Part shown: positions 1 through 10,611 of the stretch, in pieces | Position numbering within the stretch: position 1 is the first letter of the stretch | Layout of the letters: every line of letters starts with the position of its first letter | Assembly (NCBI RefSeq): GCF_009727055.1 | Contig: NC_052350.1 | Coordinates: forward strand, 1,215,965-1,279,964 | DNA length: 64,000 nt | Direction: 5' to 3' | DNA from: Benincasa hispida | Lineage: Eukaryota > Streptophyta > Magnoliopsida > Cucurbitales > Cucurbitaceae | Position numbers and translations under genes: made by a program | The notes under the pieces: generated by a model | Seen by the model: only the letters and a program-made list of their open reading frames with translations | Databases searched by the model: none | What the model was told of the DNA's origin: nothing

Positions 1-85
1 ACACTTTAACTTAAATAGAAAACTAAATTTTCTATATGGAAGAGAGGTTATTAACCATAAAGGCAATTGTGAAAGATTCATCTGT

Positions 86-90
86 NNNNN
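86..90. other. Assembly gap (five N) followed by poly-A
   Basis: Five undetermined bases are followed by an uninterrupted A run to about position 127. The homopolymer probably stopped sequencing or assembly, so the local length is unreliable. The rest of 1-1,286 is AT-rich with no coding signal that I can support. Confidence 0.95.
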
Positions 91-129
<39 letters not shown>

Positions 130-1286
130 TAACTTATACTCTTCTTGTTTCACGTTCAATTAAAGTTTTGTTTTTTTTAAAAAAAATGATTTTACTTTGG
201 ACGCATTATAAATTCTTCGTTGGATACTATAAGAAAAATGTCCACATTATTTCGAAAAAAATTAAGGTATCTCAAGAAACATGAGGTACTCTTTTCATCG
301 TAAATTGATTTTGAGATAAAATAGCATCTTACTTTATAAGATAGATTTAAAATCAAAACGGGTACGATGATGACTTGGAATAGAAAATGTGGTTATGTTT
401 GGGTCTCATATTATGTCCCATGTCATTACTACATCATTTCAATTCCTAATTTTTTTCTAACATTCTAACACATTATTTCTACTTCAATAGTAGTTTTGAA
501 ACGTTTATGAAAGGTCAAGAATAATTACTGCTACTTTTAACAAATTATAAGTTTTTTTAAAAAAAAAAAAAAAAACAATGAACAATTTTAGGATACTCCT
601 TGTAATTTAGTTTTTTTTTTTTTTTTAACGAAATGTTGATATTTCATTAAATTATTTATTTGTTGACATGTTTGGACATGTACAAAGCCACTTAACCTAA
701 TTTAGTGAGTAAGGTACTAACCGATTCAAATATAGTTTTATAGATAACACATCAATTATCATCTTAAATGTCGATAACTTAATTCCCCGCTTCATGATTG
801 TTGAGTTAAAAAAAAATAGTAAAGTACCAATTACTATTCTAAATATCAATACTTTAAGAATAATATATTTTTGTGTATCACATTCCCATCACACAAACAA
901 AAAAATGAATTAAAATATTTCAAAAAGAAAACAAGAAGAATTTGTCACATGATAAATTATAATTATATAATTTAGTATGATTGATAAAGTTAAGTTCAAC
1001 TAGAAACGTACCCAAGTATTTTTCAATAATACTCAAAAGGCTATCTTATCGAAATATAAATTGAAAATTACTTAGATGATTATGTATATTTAATTTAATC
1101 AAATTCTCTCTCGTTCTTTTTTTATACATTTTATTTTAGTTTTAAGTATGGATTTGTTATTATATTTCCGCACGTCTGCAACTAAGATATTCGTCGGTTG
1201 ATGATAAACAAATTCCACGTCTCTAGATTGAACGCATGTGAATAGATTAATCTTTTTTTTGTTTCTTTTTTAAGAAAAATAATTCT

Positions 1287-1830
1287 TTTTGTCCCTAGAT
1301 TTTAGATTTAATTTCTATTTAGTCCCTAAATTTTAAAATGTTATATATTTAGTCCTTAAGTCTTGAGCTTGATTTTAGTTTAGTCCCTAAGGTTCAAAAT
1401 GCTACAATTTTAGTATTCACATTTGAATTTTGCTTTAATTTGGTCCATATTTCTCGAGATTTATACATTTAACCTCAATTTTTCACTAAATGATCATTTT
1501 CCATCTTTTAAAAGTTAATTCATATTAATAAATTAAAAATATTAAAAGAATTATAATTAATTAAGTTTCACTATTTTTATCACTTTTAAAATTAAATTTA
1601 AAATTTCACTTCTAATTATTTTTAATTAATTAACAAAAATTGATATCAATGATTGAAAATAAGTATTTAATGAAAAAGTGAGGTAAAAAATGTAAAATCT
1701 TGAAATTTATGGACCAAACTGAAACAAAATTCAAACCTCAAGGGTAAAATTGTAACATTCTGAAACTTATGAACTAAATTAAAACAAAACTCAAAACTTA
1801 AAACTAAATTAATTAACAGAAACTTTTTCC
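1287..1830. repeat. Long foldback (inverted-repeat) element, copy 1
   Basis: The two halves are imperfect reverse complements. The left arm reads 'agtccctaaattttaaaatg' and 'tttaatttggtccata'; the right arm carries the complementary 'tatggaccaaactgaaac' and 'aaaattgtaacattctgaaa'. The arms are about 230 bp each around an AT-rich centre. There is no coding capacity, so this looks like a foldback/MITE-type element. A second copy with the same order of motifs lies at about 30,900-31,370. Edges are approximate and I did not identify a target-site duplication. Confidence 0.65.
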
Positions 1831-3347
1831 TCATTAGCTCTAGTAATTATAATTTTCTTGGAACCCCGATGATATTTAACTTTGTAGGTCATTTAGCTTC
1901 CCATGACTCCAACATACAATATGGTTTGTCATGTTTTTAATCTAGACACATCATATGTTATGTAGACAATTACAATAAGCTATTGTTGCAAAGTTTATTC
2001 ATGAACATTTCATGAAATGACAACAATTCTTCTGAAACCCAAATTAAAGGATAAAATTACACTGCTATTATGTGTTAATGAAATTTTCAATGAAATATAT
2101 TCATCAAAACCTTTGACTTATATCGGTAATTAAAACTTTTAGAGAAAAGGACATAACATTGATTATATAAAATATGTTAATCAATTATATGCAATTTATT
2201 ATCCATTCTAATTCAACAAAGAAATTTAAAGATGAACCCATAAATTTGAATATGAATCCCATTCATATAAATGTAAAATTTCTATTGCTATGATACTCTA
2301 GTGAGCTAGAATAAAAACCACCGTAGAGCAGTCAATCATTCCTTCATTGGATTGAGACACTCTCAACCAAATGTTACACTAGAATAACTCTTTATTTATA
2401 TAACATCTAGTTACCATATTTTGGTCAATAAACCATTAACTTACTTAACAGTTTCTTGTAAGTGTAACCCTTCATTTTAGATTCTAGAGTTTTGCCGCAA
2501 TGAGTCAATCGTAGAAAAACAACGATTGGGGCAAAAACTAAAGCAATCCTATCCATTTCTGAATTTTGGGTAAAATATTATGTAAACATCATTCGTTGGG
2601 GGACACAAGCAAAGATGTCTCCAGGACGAGCATGAAAGTTTACTGTAAACCAATGAAGGAGACCATGGGATGTGTTGACACTCTTCCCTTTTCCGCTTAC
2701 TATAAACACTCTCTCCATTAACTTTGGTATGACTATGCAAACACCATCCGTAACAAGCAAAGGTGTCTCGAGACCAAGTATAGATCTCATGATGTGAACT
2801 ATTTAGGGAGAAACATGAAAAGAAAATTGAAATATCATATACATCATTTTCCTCCCACTGAGTATTTTGCAAATGGGGGTTCATAACTTAGGTAAATTAG
2901 GCTAATAAATTTATCTAAGTGATTTGTTAACTTTGCACAACGTAACAATTATTTTGGATAGTTTAACAACGTCGATTTATGTTCATTAAAAATTTTAATA
3001 AATATTAATCACTCATTGTATGCTTGTAACAAATTTATTTAATCCACCTTCCAGGTCAATTCACAGGTAGGGATGTTATATTTCTGTCAGTTTAAATACA
3101 TCAGCCTAGACAGAACCGTTCTAAGACAAAGGTCCCTTATAGATAAATTTGTTACAAATTTAATCTTTTATTTGCAACTCTTGATGATAGATTTTAATTC
3201 TAATTTCATTTAACTTATAACTATTATAAAGTTTAATGAAACAATTAAAACCTAAGTTATGCATCTAATGACATTCATAAAAATATAACAATTATATTTC
3301 TAAGGTAATATGTCATACTTCATGCATTTTCATTTTCATTATATAAA
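1831..3347. other. Gene-free AT-rich stretch, possibly old retroelement DNA
   Basis: No gene is visible. The 2,550-2,880 part is less AT-rich and gives a minus-strand reading frame without a recognisable domain. The right end (3,280-3,347) carries an 'aatataacaattatatt' type repeat that resumes on the far side of the solo LTR at 6,331, so the two flanks were once continuous. Confidence 0.4.
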
Positions 3348-4911
3348 TGTCACACCCCACCCCAGACTACCCTCTAAGCCTAAGAGAGGATGTGACTGCA
3401 GCAGTTATCAACCCTTTTGTTGACACTTACTGCTTAATAACTCTTGCGGAAATAACTTTGATACCAATGAACAAATTCAACAATCAACTGATTAAGTAGA
3501 CCCATTTAATTACAACAATGTAACGTTTATACAACTCCAAGATTTAACAACAAATTTACAAGAACAACTGTAAAACCCTCTGGAAGTGTAACTGTGGTAT
3601 GTGGCAGACCTTGACCTTAGTAGCACCCTGGAACTCCTCACCTTTCGCTACCTGGGGGGAAAAAAGAAAAACATTTAGAAAGCATGAGCTATAAAGCCCA
3701 GTGAGTGGTGCCTTTAAATAAACAAATAACTTTGATTACAGAAATATACTTTTTGGAAAGCAATGCATAGTCAACCAGAACATTACCACAAGTTCACAAT
3801 TATTTCTCCAGCTAGACCGCTAGATTATCCCCAGCTCAATCTCTGATTAAAATCAATCAACCTCAGCTTAACCGTTGGTTATCCCTAGCATGTTCATACA
3901 TTTTTTCCCAGCACTTTAACACGTATACTAACACAACAACAATTCCTATGGAAACTTTCCCTGTACCCTATTATCCCGCCAATGTGCATATCGACTATTT
4001 CCCACCTAGCTATGCTTAGGTAACTTGACTATATTTCCCGCCGGTCGTCACCGACTATCATTTTCCGCCGATCGAAGCCGACTATATTTTCCCACCAGCC
4101 GAAGCCAACTATATTTTCCCATCAAGTACCTTTTCAAGCATGCTAACTATACATCCCGGGTACAATTTCAGTTTCCAACACAAACATACAAGCAATATCT
4201 TAACAAGCATAATAACAAGACAAACATATATCCCTGATCATGTCATTTTAACCTTATCCCCTATATATATATTTTCCTATATATATAAATTATATCAAAA
4301 ATACAACAACACAATAACCACTCACCTTGATCGTTTAGGAACCTCCCTCTAGAAGTTCCTTTGGTCACATCGGGCTCCATTTTAAACCCTACGATCCAGA
4401 TTTAATTTAAAGCTCAGATTACTCATAGTTCTAGAATATTTTAAGATACTTCCTTCTACAAACATGTTCTAAAATGTCTCGGGAAGCTTACCATAAACTT
4501 TTAGTTCATAAATCTTCGTGGTTTGGCCGTAAACATCAAAACATCGAGACTGGCCCAGCTTATCCGATAGCTCAACTCCTCTATCTTGTCCTCATTCTCC
4601 AACCCGATTCCTTGAGCTTCTTCTCTGGAAGCCCTACCCTAAAAACTAGACTCTTTTAGCTTTCAGATGGCTTTGGAATCATATCAAACGCACGAGTATT
4701 CTGGGAGAACTTCTCATTCCAAGTTGATGCTACTTCCTGTCTTTTCTGCCCGACAGCATCTCCCTTCTTGGAACTTCTAGACCAACGCATGGTCTTGCTA
4801 CCAACGCATGCGTTCTTCTATCAACGCATAATATTCTCCCAATTAATCCTCATACACTCTTGTTTATGTCCTTTGAATAGAATTTGAGTTCTCATCTGAA
4901 GTCCTTGGCCC

Positions 4912-4921
4912 TATTTATAGG
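4912..4921 (-). promoter_or_regulatory. TATA box of the minus-strand solo LTR
   Basis: The minus strand reads CCTATAAATAGGG here, a good plant TATA box. Transcription would run toward lower coordinates, leaving the repeat array at 5,180-5,900 upstream of it. Confidence 0.5.
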
Positions 4922-5179
4922 CGTCCAAGATTGCTCCACAGCCGACACCTCCTACTTGGCCACATGTCCAAGTGTCTTTTCCTCACACCATCAAACGCAT
5001 TCTTACATTAGCACAAGCCAAAGTGTCTTCTTCTCCTTTCACCAACGCATAGCTCTCAACTTTTACGTGTCTTCTTATGCATCCACCTAATTTTCTTAAG
5101 GCTTATGATTTCCTCCTAACTAGCCACATGTTCGGATGACATCCTCCATATGAGCTCATCTTTCATATGCGTCCACAAA

Positions 5180-5900
5180 CCCTTGGATGTTCAACGCATA
5201 GTATGCCATCAGTGCATAATTGGCCATCAACGCATAGTTGGCCATCAGCGCATAGTGTAATCATCAACACATAGTGGGAAATCAACGCATAGCAACCCTT
5301 GGTTCCCCTTGATTTTCAACCCAACACCATTGCAATCCAACTTACTCAGTCATCGCAAGCCTTAACCATCGCAAGAGCCAACCACCATGCGTCCAACCTA
5401 GCCCATCTCATGGCCTATGTCCAACGTATCCATCGTGCATGGCATCGTCAACTTCCAACGCATAACATGGTCACATGGCCTCGACGTATAGAACAGTTGC
5501 TTAGCATCAACGCATAGCTCGCTCGTCATCGACGCATAGGTCGCTCAACAACATCGACGCATGGGTCGCTCGGTAGCATCGACGCATAGGACCCTCGGTC
5601 GCAAGGCATCGACGCATGGGATGCTCGACCGCATTGACGTATGGGTCGCTCGGCTGGAAGGCATCGACGCATAGGATGCTCAGCCGCATTGACGCATAGG
5701 ACACCCGGCTGGTCCAATGTGTCCATCGGGGCCAACGCGGCCCTCGCATCCCCTCGCGCCCTTGCCTGCCTTTGCACGGCCCGCCCTCGTGCCATACCAA
5801 CGCATCACCCTCGGTTGCCTTCCTTCAGCCGTATGGTCGCATTCCACCGCGTCCAACGTATGCCACGCATCAATCGAGCCTAATGCGTTGGTCTAACCTC
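5180..5900. repeat. Degenerate 'acgcatag' repeat array in LTR U3
   Basis: The core 'atcgacgcatagg' or 'tcaacgcatag' recurs many times. From 5,520 to 5,710 the spacing is close to 30 bp, with 'tcgctcgg' between units. This stretch is far more GC-rich than its surroundings. The open frames seen through it on both strands follow from the repeat composition and encode only low-complexity peptides. Weaker copies of the core ('aacgcat') start near 4,780 and continue to about 6,120. Confidence 0.75.
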
Positions 5901-6330
5901 CAAGGCATGCATCACTCTTGACCCTACTTCAACTTCTCCCTTTGCCCAAGTAATCTTTCCAAGATCTTATGGCTAACGCATAGCAATACCTATTCCAACA
6001 CTTAGTCAAATTTTCTCCTTGGCTTCCAATGCATGACAACTCTTGGCAATGCCTCTTGCCAATATTTTGGCCAATCATGCGTCCAACCTTACAAACGCAT
6101 GGTTGCCTTTTCAACTTATGCGTTAATGTCTCCTAATACTTCACACATGAGTCCTTTTTGACTTTACACTTAACCAATATTTCATCAATTAAAGCTTAAC
6201 TCAAAACTACTCAAGGAAAATCTATTCAACACTTAGAAATTTCCTTCTCTTCAACATAGAATTTAGCTTTCACTTAGTTAATTTCCTTAACCATCTGCTT
6301 AAGTAGGAAAATGAAAATCTGGGTTTCACA

Positions 6331-6760
6331 ATAATATAACATTTATATAATCCAATAATGAAAACAAATAACACATCTATTACATAATATAACACTTATA
6401 TTATACATCATACAAATATAACATTTATAATAAAGTATGATGCATGGACATGTTACTATGCATGCAATCATATAATATCACTCTTATATTAAATATGATG
6501 CATGAGCATACTTAACTTAATCATGCAACTATGTAATATAACTTTTATATTAAAATGATGCATGATTTTATGTTTATCCTATGGTGAGCATTATACTATG
6601 TGACATATAATATGACATATAAATAATTAAAATCGTGCATCATATGTATAATTAAATAAAATGGCAATATTGGACCGAAATTGGCATCCTAAACATTAAT
6701 TAAATTAATATTACACTTATATTAATTTAATTAATAAAAGTACAATAAATAATTAATTAT
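6331..6760. repeat. Imperfect tandem 'aatataac.cttatatta' repeats
   Basis: Variants of 'aatataacacttatatta', often followed by 'gatgcatg', occur at about 6,333, 6,388, 6,415, 6,469, 6,535 and 6,708. A further copy lies left of the solo LTR near 3,283. The solo LTR therefore appears to have inserted into this older repeat. Confidence 0.5.
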
Positions 6761-6948
6761 TACAAATTAATGACTAAAAAATAGAAAAACCGCAAAGAAA
6801 CCGCTCGAGGGGCTCGAACCAACGATCTGAAGGTTTCCTGACACGCACATGGACTATTTGGTGTAGCGTTGCGGCACTGGCTTTTATATTGCCGCAGCGT
6901 TGCAACGCTTCATGCAGTATTGCAACGTTGTGGCTGGAGCGTTGCGAT

Positions 6949-7731
6949 CTATGAAGCACAGATACTTCATGTGAGACAAAGAATCAATATCAGACACGTA
7001 TCAAATTCCGATACTTCCATATACTTCCCAGATACATATCTGACATGCGATTTGACTTATCTATATTTTCAGATACTTTCCAGATACGTATCTGATACGT
7101 GATTTAACGTATCTATTTCTATGCGTACTTTTTTTTAAAAAAAGAAAAAAGACAAGTAACTTGTCTAATCTTTCCTAATCTAAAATTAGACAACCTATTT
7201 ATAAAGCTCACTACTCGAGTCCAAAATTAAAAGAAAAAATAAATAAATAACGGACCAAACCCTAAATTAGAATCATATAATCTCCATCTTCACCTTTAAG
7301 TCCCCACAAAGTCCACCAAAATATAAACCATTTGGATATCTTCAACAATTCAATGAAGAAGTTCTTCGTTTATCTTCATACTTCTCCCTCTAATCTTCTT
7401 CTTCTTCTTTGTAATATAAGTCACTTTTCTATTGCATTTTATTAACTATTGTACTTCAACATCTTAGATGTTTCCTTTTTTGTATTGTATTTCAGTGTTT
7501 GTATTCTATTTTGTGTTGTTGTTATTAACTTGTATGCTAAATTTATCTATATCCTATATTTTCTTTAGAAAAATGTATTTTCAGCGTATCAATATCCTCA
7601 CTTTTTAGAAATATATATAAAAAATGGTGTATCCTTAGACGTATCCGTATCTTAGTTTTTTAGAAATTGACGAATCGTCGTATCCGATCATATCTGTATC
7701 ATGTATTCGTATCTGTATCAGTGCTTCATAG
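6949..7731. mobile_element. Nonautonomous DNA transposon, hAT-like (8 bp TSD)
   Basis: The ends are 17 bp terminal inverted repeats differing at one base: CTATGAAGCACAGATAC at 6,949-6,965 and the complement of CTATGAAGCACTGATAC at 7,715-7,731. They are flanked by a perfect 8 bp direct repeat GTTGCGAT (6,941-6,948 and 7,732-7,739). An 8 bp duplication is typical of hAT elements. Subterminal copies of 'gatacgtatc' and 'tctgatacg' occur at both ends, as hAT transposases often bind such repeats. No transposase frame is present, so it would depend on another element for movement. The superfamily call rests on duplication length, since the terminal bases do not closely match the commonest hAT consensus. 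Confidence 0.75.
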
Positions 7732-7739
7732 GTTGCGAT

Positions 7740-8403
7740 ACTGTAAGGCAGAAAGTTTGTTCTGCTTCACCCATTCATCCTATTTGTTCCGTTCTTACTC
7801 CAAAATTTCATGTAATCGAAGTCGGAACTCCATCACGAATGACACAGATAATTACAAACTCGATTACATGAATTTAAAATCCCAAAACATCGGGCAATTA
7901 CAAATTTAAACACCTTTAAAACAGTAAATTCTAGGCCAATTTCAAAACCATCTAATATGCAAAAAGCCATACATTCAAAATGCATCATGCACCCACCAAA
8001 ACTCTGAATTAAAGTTTCAAAAACAAAATCTAGAGATTCGAGATGGCTCTTATTCCAATTGAAGGGATTGAAATTCCCTACAGTGGAAACAATTGAATGC
8101 ATTGATCTCTAAACTTCGTTTTACATAACATAAAAATATAGAGAGACGGAAACGATAAACAATATTAACTTAAGCATGTGTATCTACTGTGTTAATCAAA
8201 TAAAGAAGAAAGATATAAAGGGAATCACATACCATTGAAGACCAATTCTTCGTGTTCCTCTCCAATTTGCATCATCTTCTCCCAATCTCATGAACACCGC
8301 AATCGGACACCACCACGAAGTCTTTTTCGTTATTCTCAGGGACGAGCATCGTGCAAAGGTGTGGGTTTGCACTCAATTTTGGCATAGGGAGGAGTATGAG
8401 AGA
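7740..8403. other. Gene-free stretch before the LTR cluster
   Basis: No protein domain or RNA gene is visible. The part 8,230-8,400 is moderately GC-rich and abuts the TG end of the LTR-like copy at 8,404, so it could be a remnant of an older transposon or ordinary intergenic DNA. Confidence 0.4.
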
Positions 8404-8662
8404 TGTTGGGATTAGTGTCCTAATTCTCTCGGACTCTCATTGTTTGTAATTATATACATTGTTTTGCCATTTACTCATATCCAATAAACAAAGCTCCATT
8501 GTTATTTTATGTAAACTTAAGTATGTATATGAGATATACAAGTGAATCATGCCTTAAGTGATAACCTAGATAAGTCTGTAGTATAAGGATTAAGATGGGA
8601 TACCTAATCCTTGTGACACTACGGATACGACTCGCTTTGTAGAGGTTTGCAAGTGTTGTAAA

Positions 8663-10611
8663 TGTTGGGGTTTGCACATTTAGATGTTTTATATTTTACC
8701 ACAAACCAATAAACTTAATATCCCTAGTTATCTGTATGTAACTTAATCATATATGTGGTGACATACAAGTGGATCATGTCTTGAGTGATAACCAAAATAG
8801 TCTGTAGTATATGGATATAGGAGGGAAACCTTATCCTGGTAATGCTACGAATGTGGTCCGCTTTGTGGAATGGTCACAAGTATTGTGACTTGTCACAGAT
8901 GGTCTGATCCTGATCATTCGTGTAGGGGACATGTGAGCGGAAGCCCTATACAAATAGTTTATATAAGACCTGACCACGAAGTGTTAACGTCTCGATATAT
9001 AACACCGTTCATAACTAAGACTTCACTTCATTAGGATGACCATAGGTAACATGACCTCAATCCTGAGTGAGTTGGAAACTTTTGCCATTGAGGAAGGTCC
9101 TTTGATTTGCATAGGTGCGAGTGGCCAGAATGCTGACTCAAACCTACCATTTTGGGGATTCATCTGATTTGGAAGCTGAGAACTCAGCTACACAAGATGG
9201 AATTCACTCCTTCCTCGAGGCAGGGGTAAGTAGATAGATAGCTCCCTTAAGGTTGATTCCAGGGCTTGAACGATGTGGTGCCACACGTCTTCTCATGGCC
9301 CGAGAGGTGTTCACATATAGTAGGACTATGTTGTATTGTTCATTAGAGGGATCAGTGGTACTTAAGGAGGAAGATGTAATTACAGGGGCAAAACGGTAAA
9401 TTGGCCTGCTATAATTACGAGCATCTGTGAAGGTTCATCGTACTGATGATTTGTTATATCCAATGGACATAGAATTATATTTATGGCAAGAAGAGTTCAA
9501 CTGTCGGTCTTTAGTGGAATGCCTAGCAGTTAACGGATGGTGGATATCGTGACTAAAGAGTTTAGTCAGCTATTCATATACCGTTTAAGCTTCGAGCCAT
9601 AGGTCCATAAGGTCCCCTTGGTAGCTTGGATATAAGTTAGAGTCAGTTTTTGGGTCAATTTGAAATGTTCGAATTGACAAGAGGGAGTTTGATTATATAT
9701 GATATAATTGAACGAGTTAATTAAATATGATATAGTTAACTTTATGTATGAGATACATTAATTTGGAAGAAATTGGATATAAATATGATTTATATCTAGT
9801 AAAAGAAAATATTATAATTAATATATGATATTAATTTATAAGTTATGAATGTGATAAGATCACATTCATTGGACGGTTATAAAGGAAATGGGAAAGCGCC
9901 TTTTTGTTCTAAATAACGGATGAGTACATTATAAATAGCAGACGGTGTATTGATCTTGGTGTGCACGGATATTGTGAAAAAGATAGTGTCATCGTTTAGA
10001 AAATTAGTGCCTATATGATAGTGACTGCACGATCGCTTACATATATGATATTGTTAAGCGATCGCATACCAATTACACCGTTGTGCGCTATTATCTAAAT
10101 GATCGTATAGACGATTGCTTAGTTTTTCCTACGCGATTGTTTGGACGATCGCTCACCCTTTTCCTACACGATCGTTTACCTTTTCCTACATGATCATTTA
10201 GACGATCGCTTACTTTTACTACACGATCGTATACTTCACTCAAACGATCAAGTATGTTGTCTATGTGGTAGACGACCGCATCTCCCACTTGCTTGATTGT
10301 TTTGTATGGTCTCTCTTCCTTTTTCCCTCTACCAAATCCGAACAAAGCCCACACTTTGGATTCTCAATCTAAGAATACTGAGAGCTCTGAGTGGTGTTGT
10401 CTTCTCCATTTTCTTCTGTCCGAGTGGTGACTATTCGAGGTAGACAGTTGGGCTTCAGACTCGCTGTGAAGAATAAATCTTCATCTGGTATGATTTCTTG
10501 ATCCCTTTAGCATTATGAAAGTATGTTTGAATGTATATGTGGTAATTCTGTTACAATAAATTGGAAAGATCCGCGTCCGCTCGTAGGTACTCTTGAATAA
10601 GAGTTTCTTCA
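8663..10611 (+). mobile_element. Nested LTR-like copy 2 (probable solo LTR)
   Basis: This 1,949 bp segment starts TGTTGGGG and ends GTTTCTTCA. Its flanks are GTAAA (8,658-8,662) and ATAAA (10,612-10,616), a duplication with one mismatch. It is related to the surrounding copy over its whole length. No internal retroelement region follows it. It includes the CGATCG-rich repeat tract at 10,020-10,250. Confidence 0.5.
10020..10250. repeat. Short degenerate repeats built on 'acgatcg'
   Basis: 'acgatcg' or 'gcgatcg' variants recur every 15-35 bp, separated by 'cttaccttttcctac'-like spacers. A shorter, more decayed equivalent lies at 11,818-11,990 in copy 1. Spacing and unit sequence are irregular, so this is not a CRISPR array. 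Confidence 0.65.

Larger units (their letters stand above)
3348..6330 (-). mobile_element. Solo LTR, about 3.0 kb, minus orientation
   Basis: The segment starts TGTCACACCCC and ends GGGTTTCACA, that is TG...CA with partly inverted ends. On the minus strand it would begin TGTGAAACCC and end GGGGTGTGACA, an ending I associate with Ty3/gypsy chromovirus LTRs (Tekay/Del type). A minus-strand TATA box (CTATAAATAGGG) lies at 4,912-4,921. The flanking five bases are ATAAA on the left and ATAAT on the right, an imperfect target duplication. Neither primer-binding site, polypurine tract nor coding domain is found next to it, hence a solo LTR left by recombination. The upstream U3 side (4,780-5,900 in plus coordinates) holds a GC-rich repeat array. 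The lineage is inferred; the boundaries are fairly secure. Confidence 0.65.

Noticed and set aside
36..284. Open frame of 82 codons at the window start
   Set aside because: It passes through the N gap and a poly-A run that encodes only lysines. Not a credible gene.
2549..2884. Minus-strand open frame of 111 codons
   Set aside because: No domain, no codon bias I can see, and a second overlapping frame is equally open. It lies in repeat-like DNA.
5515..5710. CRISPR-like spacing of repeats
   Set aside because: Repeats are degenerate, spacers are themselves repeated, and the DNA is plant nuclear. It is an LTR tandem array.
5507..5883. Long overlapping open frames on both strands
   Set aside because: They arise from the GC-rich 'acgcatag' repeats; the peptides are repetitive and low in complexity.
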